DNA of 64,000 nucleotides from Cyrtodaria siliqua (Eukaryota > Mollusca > Bivalvia > Adapedonta > Hiatellidae), in NCBI GenBank assembly GCA_037043455.1, contig JAWPHD010004363.1, forward strand, positions 62,001 through 126,000, read 5' to 3'. Positions 1 through 12,400 of this stretch are shown one piece after another. The position numbers were made by a program, and so were the translations under genes. The stretch's first letter is position 1. Each line of letters starts with the position of its first letter. The notes beneath the pieces are model-generated. The model was not told the origin of the DNA and did not search any database. It was given only the letters and a program-made list of their open reading frames with translations.

Positions 1-250
1 AATCGCTAAATATTTAATAACTCCGAACACAAAAATAACAAACTGAGTGATGACATCAATAAAGTGTTGCTGACGTCGACGTCATCCGCTGATAACCGTC
101 AATAAAGAAAAACAATTGGGTTTAAATCATACATAAACTGATTTAAAATATAATAAATAGATTAACTGCTGGGTTCAATTTTAGGGAAATCCTTCACTCG
201 ATGGTAGGCATGTTGTTGTTTTTTTCATTCACATGCACTCGTTCACAAGT
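1..250 (-). repeat. Dispersed repeat, reverse-complement relative of 23900-24105
   Basis: Most of this stretch (aatcgctaaatatttaataac, tccgaac.caaaaataac, catacataaactgattt, attaactgctgggttc, agggaaatcc, cgatggtag) is the reverse complement of sequence at about 23900-24105, including one arm of the fold-back there. The window therefore opens inside a copy of the same family. The rest of the 410 nt before exon A is AT-rich intron with nothing recognised. Confidence 0.6.
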
Positions 251-410
251 TTTGTTCCAAACTGATAGGAAGGTCGAAATCAAGATTGTTATGTTGCGTT
301 ATGGGAGGAAAACATAGTTGATGCTTGATGAATGTAAATATTGGCTGTATTCTATCGCGTACTAGATTGTGAATGACTGTGTTTATTTATTTGTTTGTGT
401 TTAATTCTAG

Positions 411-458
411 GCTACAGCCAGGTCCGCCCCCGACAGGGAGAAGGAGATCAACAACCTG
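411..458 (+). CDS. AGO: AGO exon A: L2 linker helix
   Basis: 48 nt, 16 codons, phase 0 at both ends, acceptor ttctag and donor gtatgt. It encodes [16 protein letters not shown], the L2 helix known in human AGO2 as helix-7, whose isoleucine (here in EKEIN) touches the guide strand near bases 6-7. It is the first Argonaute exon visible; its phase-0 start requires an upstream exon outside the window. Confidence 0.9.
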
Positions 459-3400
459 GTATGTAATATACCCTCATATACCACACTATAAATATTCCAC
501 CACCCAGGCAGATATTGGCACCTCCTTGGCCGGCATAGTAAAGATGCCGTGTCTAAAAGTTCGCGCCTCACAACTGCGGGTTCAAATCCCACTGACATCT
601 CGACTTGTCAAGTGAAAAAGTGTCGATTCTCTTATGGATTGCAGGAGGTATACAGTACTGGTTGTACCCAGGAATATGTGGTCGTCTGTACCATTAAAAA
701 AAATATATATATGTATCTACCATCATATTTGGCCTAACGTGCCAAAAATGACTTAAAGCACCTTTCTAACAAACGAACGTAATTTTGAAGAAAGGAACAC
801 AAATTAAGTAAAAAATATAAAAATTTATGCTCAACATGATTTTATGTCATTTAAGGTAGTTTTAATATAAAAGTGTATAAGATTATATATTTTTTACAGA
901 TTTAAATGGCAAAATTCCTGTTTCGAGGTCGAGTGTAAAGATAATATTGTTTGCAAAATCTCTGCTGCGAGAGCAGTCTTTCTTATTGTTAACAAAACAA
1001 TTAGACATGTATTGTAGTGAATGCTTGTGAAATCCTGTTCAACAAAGTTACATACCTTTTGTGATAAACCAGTTTTTTTCTCCGTCTCTATTCCCAGGCA
1101 ATGAGATTGTAACCGACAGATATATGTACCAGAGATAGGTCGTCGTAATCTTGCCGATAGCTAGGGTTTTATTACATAACTTTTTGCTCTCTTTTTTTTT
1201 TTTAATAATCGGTAATTAATGTTGAACAGGGTTTTTATCTTTTTTTTGTCTTGCTTGTTGATCAAATTTCAGGTTTTGAATTTCAGGCTTTCACACTTTT
1301 CAGAAAAACAAATTTCAGAGCAGGGAATTTATATGGCCTAGTTGAAGCCATTTTGTCCGAATCTGTAAGACCACAGTTAATGAAAATAATAGATGTTGTT
1401 AATTTTACAGGTTTTTAAAGGGAAGATATTGTATTGCTTTGTACTGAGTGCCCCAGATATGCAGCCTATCTGCGTATTTCACTAATTAAAATTGCCAAAT
1501 ACCCAATTAATTTTCCTGACATGCGTACCAGATACGCAAGCAATTTCTTTTTCACTCAAACATTTTAATTTTCGAGTGTATCGACAGTCAAAGTGTTCAA
1601 ATGATTGATGGATTGATGTTTTCGTGCGTTATCCAATATTTAGAAAAGCAGATTTTACTTCCGGTGTTTATCTTGACTGAGACGTTACATAATTATCGAT
1701 AAAGTGGAGCAGTTAAAGAGAACGCTATATAGTTGAATATGTAAGCTATACCAGTCTATACTACTGAGTAGTCGTCTGGGCGCTTTCTTGTTTACTTTTG
1801 AAAGCGTTTGCGGTGTGCAGACGATTAAAATGTCGAAACGGGGACATAAACCGACAAGCGAGTTACCGCTAAGAAACACTTCTGAAATTAACACGTGATT
1901 AGTGTTTCTATGGAAATTAATCATTAATAATGATTAATCATTGACAAACCACTGCCATGAATAACAAGTCAATAAAGCTCACATAAAGACGGGTAAGTTA
2001 CCTTGCTTGTTTTACATTTGATACCCAAATCACCCTATTATTTTTGAAAATTTGAAATTCACTCAATTTTAATTTCATGAGTGAAATAGGTCCAAAAGTT
2101 ATCTGGGGCACTGTGTACTGCGAGATCTTTCTCAGTCAAGAGACGATCCAGTCTAAGAAAACAAATATACCTTTTCATGTTTCATCCCCGTGTCATTATA
2201 AAGCAAAGTGGTCGGCCTACTCTAGCCCCTGGCTCATTTTACATAAAAAATGTAGAGAAAATTTACAAAGAGAACAAGCAAGACAAGTGTATGTGGGTTT
2301 ATTGAATGGCTAGCTGTTAAAGGAACTGTTGGTGATATATGGAGGGGGAATATGACATTAATAGAATGCTTGTAATAGAATCAATTTCATAAAAATAGTA
2401 TTTTAACATATTTTATCACATAACTTGCGTGGTTGTGTAATAAAGCCACGGTGTATTTTATCATATTTCACTAGTGAAATAAAAACGCAAACGAAGGTCG
2501 AGTCATTGCTCGATCCTTTCCGTTCATCTCCGTTTGTATCGGAATTGCCTTATCAATTTCCGTAACCGTTCAAAATATGGGATTACGGAAATCAACAATG
2601 GAGTTCCGTTCTTTGGTGGCGTACGGAGAAGACCGAGTGAACAAACGACTTCATCATATAAACATGTCATCATGAACCGACAACGTCATATATAGGAAGC
2701 TACAAGGGAACTACAATACGATATGTTCTTTATGAGGCTTTTTCGGAGTTATGCGATAAACAGAATCTCTCGTTCATGCCTATTTAATACTGAATTTATT
2801 AAACTTGGATCAAATTGACATGATTTTCGGCACAGCCTTGCATCATATAATTTTTATTCAACTTGTTTAATAAATTCAATATTGAACAGGCACTCATTTA
2901 AGATTCTCTATTTATCAAGTCGGCCATCGTTAAGATATCAAGTCTGCCATCGTAAAAGACAAGTTCAGCTTACTCTAAAACTGTTGTGTGATGTGACACG
3001 ACTGTAAGTGTTAGGAGCACACACACCACATATGTTCATCCCTGAAGACATATCACTGACAGTACTTTTCACATATCAGAGGTGATGCAGTGATGTACCC
3101 AGTCAATATATTTTGAGTCAAGGTTTCGACTTTTGACATTTTGAGTTTAAAAAATAAGTTGTTCTGTTTCTATTGTTATTTATCTATGGGGATTTCATAC
3201 TTGTTAAGGGGAAAAATAAATTCAGTTTGGATAACGAGTCCTTGGCTCATGATGGGTACACCACTGGTGCCGATAATGTAAACGTTATAACAGTGATCCG
3301 TTATACACGTCAGGTTGAGCACGCCAACTATGCTCAGGATCCGTACCTTATAGAGTTTGGTATAACATTAAACTGCCAAATGGTAGAGGTCAAAGGTCGT

Positions 3401-6400
3401 GTGCTGAACCCTCCCAGGATAGAGTACGGGGGCAGGGTAGGCCAACTTTGTTCTTCTTAGTGGAGAGATGTTTTGTGTCATTTTGTGTAGCAGACGACAA
3501 ATTGTTATCCTTCAGGCTAGGCTCTGTAAATATGACTCGAAAAGTAAAGAAAAACATGTGAAACAAAACTTTTATATAGATAATACTGAACAAAATATCA
3601 GTCAGATTTCTGCCTTATTTTCTGTTTAAGCCTTGCAAATTTGCTTGACTTAGTAGAGCCTGAAGTTTGACATTTTGATTTCATTATATGTGGACCAGTC
3701 TAAGAAGGAGTTCAACCCACTTTTTCACCATGTCTCATTTACAAAAGAAAAATGCCTAGATGAATAACAGTACAACTTTTTTCTTGAAAGTCTTAAAAAG
3801 AATAATGCCTTTGACATGGATAGTAGAGTGATCTCCCTTGTTACACTGGTACACAAAAATTCACCCAGTCATGAAGTGTGTCCTGGTTTGTGGATTCCAG
3901 TGAACCGGTCATCGTCATGGTAACACTTTTTTCTTCTTTTACTTCTTTATAACAACATTTGCATAAAAATGTCCACCACCAGGTTCGCAAAGCTAATTTC
4001 AACTCGGATCCATACCTTCAAACTTTTGGAATCAGTATTATACCACAAATGGTCGACGTCCACGGAAGAGTGTTGAACCCGCCGAAAATCCAGTATGGAG
4101 GGAGGGTAAGATAGAGTGAAGCCTTGATTCATGAATAAATATTAAGCCTATTGCAATGGCCATGTATGTGGTTTGGTTTAAACATGTTTTATTGCCAAAT
4201 ATACAAATGGGTCTGCCACAAGTCTTACAACATTAGTTAGGGCCCTTCGTGAAATGTCTGGCTGTCTGTGAAAGATGTGTTCTTATCAAGCCTGTAATAA
4301 AATCTATCAACGGCGCTTAGTTGATTCTTGGTACCCTAGTCTCTGGTCTACGGTTTTATTACGGGTGTGATAAATGCATATGTATTAAGGAAATTTCAGT
4401 GAATCTGGGCTTCATGGTGTTGTTTATCGTCTAAGTAATTTTGAATTGCAATACATACATGTACAGATATGGAATCATGTTTGTCATGTGTACAAATCAG
4501 ATATGTACACAAAAGCTGCTTTATAATAGAAAAATAAAAAAATAAATTAGCTTGCAAATTGTTTGCTATTTTCTGATACCGGTAGGGACACACGGCAATC
4601 TTGTTATATTTTCACTGAACAGATTTTAAATCTGAAATATTTATAGGCAATCTTTTAAGTAATTATTGAGCATTAAAATGAGCATCCCAATTTATTAATC
4701 ACTATCATTTTGACTTTAAACCATCTCGCATATATTAAAATAACTAAAAGTTAATACAATTTGGAGTTTTTTTTTTTTTCTGCACTATTCTGCTATATAA
4801 TATTTAATATATTGAGTAAAAAAAGGTTTTGTTTCACCCTGAAAATTACATTTTTGGTTGTAAAATCGAGAAACTACTGCCACAGACATAGTATTTTATT
4901 AAACACACATCAATAACAGTCGAACATAACGAATAAATGAACGTAGGGGTCAAGCCCGTAAAGTCCAAAAATGTCAGTATATCTTGTATACAGTATTATT
5001 TCATCTAAAAAACTTGCTAAGCATTTTTCCCTCTGTATATATTATTTGTGCAATGTAATCAATTAATAATATGGAAAACAATTTGCTTTGATCAGGTATT
5101 TTTTATGACAATGATTTGCAAGGGGACACCACCAGTTTGAAAACAAAGATAAGATTGCTGTGTGTCCCTTCATGTCATGCACACTGTATGAAATATTTGT
5201 ATCATCAATACTTAATGGTTGTGGTGCAAAAATAGAGTAACGTTGCTAGTTTAAGAAAAATGAAAAAAAAAAGGGAAGAAAAATGCTTATTGATTAATGG
5301 GTCAGAGTAAAGAAGACTCTTTTATAGACACTTGTTTTGTTTTGATGGGTGAACTTGTATAAAAACAGATTTGTTGCAAGATTGCTGTGTGTCACTTTAT
5401 TGCAAAGTTTTTCTGTCATTAAAATAAAGTCCAGATTTTACGATAGAGTATGAAGGAAATCCGGACGGCATAAATCTAGCAAAAAAGCAATATATCACAT
5501 AGTAGACTAGTGTTCTTGACTATAATCAAACCATTGCGTATATGTCATATGAAACAAACCATTTCGTATATTTCATATTAAACCTGTTACATATTGGAAT
5601 GCTGGATGTTCATTGGTTGGCCTTTTTACCTTTATGTATGTATAAATACGCATGTAAATTGAACTACTGTAAAAACTATTGACACCTGCCAAATCCATTT
5701 GTTATCGTGTCTCTGCTCTTGAATAGTACTCCTAAATTTTGCAACAGTGCAGAAGACAAAAACAGTTTCTATCAATTAAATTTAAAGCTTCAACACACAC
5801 TGAGTGGTAGTTTAAACACTTTTCAAAGCCGACTTCTCCACAGTTGGCCGTGTGTGTGTTTGAAACAAGTTTTTAACAGCAGCATTAACCAGTTTCTCTT
5901 TAAAGCTATTGGAAACAAGATATTCAAAAACAACAAAATGATAAACCCATATTGGCAACTGAATCGCAGTATTAAGATCACTATACATGATCATGTTTTG
6001 AGAAATAATTGAAAATGACGTCACTCGAGGTGACGTGTAGGCCTTCAATATTAACATGACATTTGGACAATACATTTTTACAGAAGTTTCATGTAAATTT
6101 TGTTTTATTTATTATAAGTATTCTGTCTTTGAAACATTTTTTTTTTAGATGATTGCATTTTTGTTTTATTTTGGTTTTATTTTAGTGTTACCTATGTATG
6201 ATACTAGGGACTATTTTATTGTGCCGTATTGATATTGCATTCACAGCTGTAATAAGGCATATACAAAATATATGGACTATGAACAGCAGCTTCGATAACA
6301 AGAAAAAGCACTCGAAGAAAAATTGTGATAAAAAATAACAAATGAGTTTCCATTCTCAATGATATTTATGAAACTCATTATTTTATTAGTACTTATCAAA

Positions 6401-9400
6401 GGCTAGTCAAAATAAAAAACTTGTTTCATAAATTTCATATAAAATGGACACTCATTTAAGATCCTCTATGTAACATTATGCAAAAATAACTGAAGAACAC
6501 TTTTGGTAAATAATAATTTAATATCACTCTGCATACAATTGTTTTTTACAATGAGAGTAGGTGTATGATGCAATGTTTGTTGTTTGTTTTATAGACAAAG
6601 GCACAAGCCATCCCGAACCAGGGTGTATGGGATATGAGAGGAAAGCAGTTCTACAGCGGCATTGAGATCCGAGTCTGGGCCATAGCCTGCTTCGCACCAC
6701 AGAGAACTGTTCGAGAAGATGCTCTCAGGTGGGTGAAAGTAAGGAAGAGACGGGTCACGCTGCATAAACCAAACTTGGGTCATACTAGTTACCAAACTTG
6801 GGTCACGCTACAGTCACCAAACTTTAGTCATGCTACAGTTACCAAACTTGGGTCATGCTACAGTGACCAAAGTTGGGTCACGCTAGTCACCAAACTTGGG
6901 TCACGCTAGTCACCAAAGGTCATGCTACAGTTACCGAACTTGGGTCACAATACAGTTACCAAACCTTACGTCACACTTAACTTATGGTTTAGCTTCGTTA
7001 TATGGATTTATTTTAGATGACCATCATTTAGCAACTCTGCAGTTCAGGGTGAGAAGGTTCTAGGCCCATTCTCCATATTTTAGCTCGATGTACATGGAGG
7101 ATGAGCCTGGCATGTTTATGCCTGTTAGGCGCCATATAACCTTTATGTGTTGTTGCGCCTTAAAACCCAATTCAATTCAGTTCATTTATTGAGATGATTT
7201 ACATTAAGTTCAGCACAACTGTGAAAGACGACACATTTACAGTAGTCTCTTGTTCACACTTGCGTTATTCTCTCTCCAGGAACTTCACGCAGCAGTTGCA
7301 GCGAATCTCCAACGATGCAGGCATGCCAATCCTGGGCCAGCCATGCTTCTGTAAATACGCCACAGGCCCGGACCAGGTGGAGCCCATGTTCAGATATCTG
7401 AAGAACACATACCAGGGTCTGCAGGTGATCGTGGTTGTACTGCCCGGGAAGACACCCGTCTACGGTGAGAGCTTTACAATGAAAACCTTTTTTAGATTTA
7501 AAAAAAAAGAAAAACCATTGGAAGCAAAACTAACCATAAAAAATATCTACATATCCATGAAAGGCTAAATCCAGCATTTGATTTCTTACAATGGTTCTAG
7601 AACAGAGACCACCACTCGGCCACGGTCGCCCCGTTAAAGCCAGAAGCATGTAGATAAATGACTAAACTCCACAGTGTTTGGTAAATACTTCTGTTTAGAT
7701 GTTCAAATGTTCATGTTGGATTAACAAGCATTATGGATCAAAAGACGCCGAACAAACTGAGGAATGAGTATTGACCATGTTTCATATTGTTTACTTATAA
7801 AGCTGAAGTGAAGAGGGTTGGAGACATCATGTTCGGATTGGCCACACAGTGTGTTCAGGCGAAGAATGTGAACAAGACCACCCCACAGACATTGTCAAAC
7901 CTGTGTCTCAAGATCAACGTGAAACTTGGTGGCATCAACAACATCTTGCTGCCCAGTATACGGTGAGTCACTTAAAGCTACACAGATTATGCTGAGTATA
8001 ATATATACAGAGTAAACAGCTTTAAGTAGAAGTTCTGCAACCAACATGCATCCTCCCAGACTTGGTGTCCCTGTCAGAACGTATGACCAGGTGATTCTAC
8101 TTTCAGAAAGTTGCAGTAACATCTTACAGGTGTGTTGTATAGCATGGTGTATTAAATGTAAATCTGTAAGAAGTATTGGTAACCAGGAAAAACCAATAAG
8201 GCCATAATAAATTAATTGTTAGATTCTCATTCCCGCCCGCCCCTGTTTTTTTATGCCGCCCCGGTAATTTTTATTTCTTCAAAAAAAAAAAAAAAAAAAA
8301 AAAAAAATTGCTGAAAGTATGAAACACTATTAAAAATGTGTTTTCAATCTTGGAAGTACTCAGTAGTATGTTTTACTATTTTTGCCTTGTGCCGAGGACA
8401 TTTTCCATTTTGTCGTATAAAAAAAAAAAAAAAAAAAATAAATAAAAAAGTTCACACCCGCCCCTATTTTGAAATAAATTTGGATGAGAAACTAGCAATT
8501 AATTTATAATGGCCTAAGGGCTATTCCATTTAAACATAACCAGGACCCCACGAAGGCAATTTAATAAACATGTATGGGTGAACCCTGTTTTCCAAAAGTG
8601 TGTTCTTTAAACTTTATTTTGCATCTATGGGTGGGTGTTCAATTTCAAAATGCCTTCCTGGGGTTCTTTGTATGTTTTAATGGAATAGCTGTAAGATGAC
8701 GGAGCATGCTAGAGATAATAAATTGGGAAGCAGAGTTCGACTGGAATTGAGATTTAGACTGAGATTACAATTTGAGATGATAGACTATCCACTATACAAT
8801 TATTTTAAGGGTTGTATATGAACAGTATATAACACAGGGTAGTCAAGTACCTTATTAAAGTTATAGACTGAACTTATGGACTTGTTCTTTCTAAACGCCC
8901 ATGTGACATAGTGTCACAGTTTTACTTTATCAATATAGCTTGGTGATTAACAATAACTGACACAATCTCTGTATACAAATGAGACACAGCGAGTATGTCA
9001 AAATGTCTTCTTGATGACTTGACTTTGTCAGATTTGTATTTAAAAAATAAACTAAATTTAAAAAAAAAAAAAAAAAATAGCAAGTAACATCTATCATCAG
9101 ACTGAATACAAATTATTACATGTATGGCCACTGTCAGTAGGGTATTGAAATATATTGTGTTATTTTGATGAATGTAGGAGGCTTCGATGATGAATAATTT
9201 AAAATTTTCATTTCTACTGTACCATTATTTGTACATGGAGCTCGAGAAGACAGATGTGAAGGTCAGCCTCTTTAAAATGATTAAAATTGACAACTTTTGT
9301 AGCCCGTCAATGTTTCGAGAACCCGTGATATTTTTCGGTGCGGACGTCACACATCCACCGGCAGGTGACAAGTCCCGACCATCCATAGCGGCCGTAAGTG

Positions 9401-12400
9401 AGGAATGACTGCTCAGTACAGAGATATTGCCCTTTAGATTATCTTGTCTTATCCCGAGATGGCTGCCATATATGTTATGACATGATCTTTTTCAGATGTT
9501 TATAAGCTATATGAAAAGTTGTACTGATTTGTGAGCTTGGCATTACAATGGACATGTTATAATCTAAGAGAATGATTTGCTAACTGGGAGCAAACTTTCA
9601 AATGAATTATTGATAGAAAGTTTCTTCAAAAAAATAGTGGTTTTATATAAGAAAGTCATATTCTGCAATTCTGAAAGGATTGTATTACCTATATTAAATC
9701 AGTTAAAGGAACTGGCCAAATAACGGTAAAATTACACAAAACCGTTTGTCAAAACTCAATACAGGTGTTCAGGCCATATGCTAGTTTGCTGATTAAAAGT
9801 ATTTACGGGTTTTTAGCTCTACTGATCAGAGATCAGCAGAGCTTATGCCGTGGTGCGGCGTCCGTCTGTCCGTCCGTCTGTCTGTCCGTAAACTTTTTTT
9901 TGTAGCGACTACTCCTCTGAAACTACTGAATGGATTTTCATGAAACTTTACAGAAATGTTGCCCATGAAGTCTAGTTGATCCTAGCAAAAATTCATGTAG
10001 ATGTGAAATCCAAGATGGCCGTCAAATCTAAAAATAGGTTTTTAAAAAACAAGTTTGTAGCGACTACTTCTTGAAAACTCTAAGGGATATTGCTATGGGA
10101 CTTTTTCTAAAATGATCAGCATGACATGATGTTGGTCCTTGTCGAAAATCGTTTTGATCGACGTTAAACATGGCTGCCAGCGGCCATCTTTGTTTACATA
10201 GAGTTATATAATGAAAACTTGTAGCGACTACTCCTCTGAAACTACTTAACGGATTTTCATGAAACTTCACAGGAATGTTGCTCTTGATGTCTAATTGATC
10301 CTAGCAAAATTTCAGGTCGGCCGGAAATTCAAGATGGCCGCCACGGCTAAAAATAGATTTTTAAAAAATAAGTTTGTAGCGACTACTTCTTGAAAACTAT
10401 AAGAGATATTGATATGGGACTTTTTCTAAAATGATCAGCATGACATGATGGTTATCCGAGTCGAACATTATTTTGATTCGACGTTAAACATGGCTGCCAG
10501 TGGCCATCTTTGTTTACATAGAGTTATATAATGATAACTTGTAGCGACTACTCCTCTGAAAATACTTGACGGATTTTCATGAAACTTCACATGAATGTTG
10601 CTCTTGATGTCTAATTGATCCTTGCAAAATTTCAGGTCGGCCGGAAATTCAAGATGGCCGCCATGGCTAAAAATAGATATTCAAAATACAAGTTTGTAGC
10701 GACTACTTCTTGAAAACTATAAGTGATATTGATATGGGACTTTTTCTAAAATGATCAGCATGACATGATGGTTTTTCAAGTCGAACATTATTTTGATTCG
10801 ACGTTAAACATGGCTGCCAGTGGCCATGTTTGTTTACATAGAGTTATATAATAATAACTTGTAGCGACCACTCCTCTGAAACTACTTGACGGATTTTCAT
10901 GAAACTTCACACGAATGTTGCTCTTGATGTCTAATTGATCTAAGCAAAATTTCAGGTCGGCCGGAAATTCAAGATGGCCGCCATGGCTAAAAATAGATTT
11001 TTAAAAAATAAGTTTGTAGCGACTACTTCTTGAAAACTATAAGAGATATTGATATGGGACTTTTTCTAAAATGATCAGCATGACATGATGGTTATCCGAG
11101 TCGAACATTATTTTGATTCAATGTTAAACATGGCTGTCGGTGGCCATCTTTGTTTACATAGAGTTATATAATGAAAACTTGTAGCGACTACTCCTCTGAA
11201 ACTACTTGACGGATTTTCATGAAACTTCACACGAATGTTGCTCTTGATGTCTAATTGATCCTAGCTAAATTTCAGGTCGGCCGGAAATTCAAGATGGCCA
11301 CCACGGCTAAAAATAGATTTTCAAAAAACCAGTTTGTAGCGACTACTTCCTGAAATCAAAATCAATCAGTAGAGCTTCAAGGTCATTGACCTCTTGTTAA
11401 AATACCTGAGATTGAATATGCATAAAATTATGAGTTAGTAACTTAATCGACGCTCCAGTTTTGGGGTTTGTCTCGCTGGTTAGAGCAGTTGATATTGTGT
11501 CTATAGAGCTTGGATTCTCAAAATATGTAAGTTATTTATATACCTTATCGTCAATAGGTTTAGAAACGGTCTACATGTGTTGTAAAATGTGTCTGTTGTT
11601 GGCAAGGAAGAGAGACTTTATGGGTTATAATTCAATCAGACTGGTGAATTAAAGAAACCGCAATGTTCATTCTTTGTGAAATGCAACACTTTCAAATTAG
11701 TGCAACACTCATATATTGTCAGGTTCAAGCAGACGTATGCTTAGTACAGACAACCCACACTATCCCTTTCTGCTTGCAGCATATTATAGTCTTGTTTCTG
11801 AAGAATTTCAATTTTGAATCAGAATAAATCCATATTTGTATCTGTTTTTACATCTTCCCAGAATGGTCTATGCCATGTCTATACATATTCTATTGCAGCA
11901 AGACAAAGCATGAACAAAAACAACAACAAAATTGTTTGCCATACATTACTCCTATTGTACATGCCCTAAATCTCTTCTTGCAAATCAAATATTGTGTGTT
12001 GTATTTTCATTAAGCCTTCAAGGGGATACACAGCAATTTTAAAGTTAAAGTTATATTGTGCAGTAAAATAGGCACCTTGATTTATATTATATCCAGTATC
12101 ATTTTGACTTTAAACTTACTTGCATATAATTAAATAAAATGTCGGGTTCTTAATTTGTCTTCATTATTCTACTGAATGTTTAAATATATTATTGGTGCTA
12201 TCAAGTTAGTTATAAGTAAAAATGGTTTGCTTTGAACTATTCTTATAATTCATATTAACCTTTGGCCTGCTAAGGGCGACTACAATAGCCTTTGCGTCCA
12301 TTGTAAACCCAGATCAGCCTGTGAGTAACTCTCAGGGTTTACAATGTCCGGCTGCTCATCAGTAATTTCTTCAAAATACCCCTTTGTAACATAAATGGAA

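Larger units (their letters stand above)
459..3313 (+). other. AGO intron between exons A and B
   Basis: 2.85 kb AT-rich intron. It holds the SINE at 517-795 and the fold-back at 2755-2916. I see no further exon; open frames at 1685-1924 and 2077-2313 have no recognisable protein and no splice context. The stretch 2470-2660 is less AT-rich but not interpretable. Confidence 0.6.

Noticed and set aside
9187..9408. Open frame starting at 9187 as a longer exon F copy 1
   Set aside because: The residues before CSPSMFREP are not Argonaute. The acceptor at 9301-9302 gives the correct split arginine codon and a length equal to copy 2.
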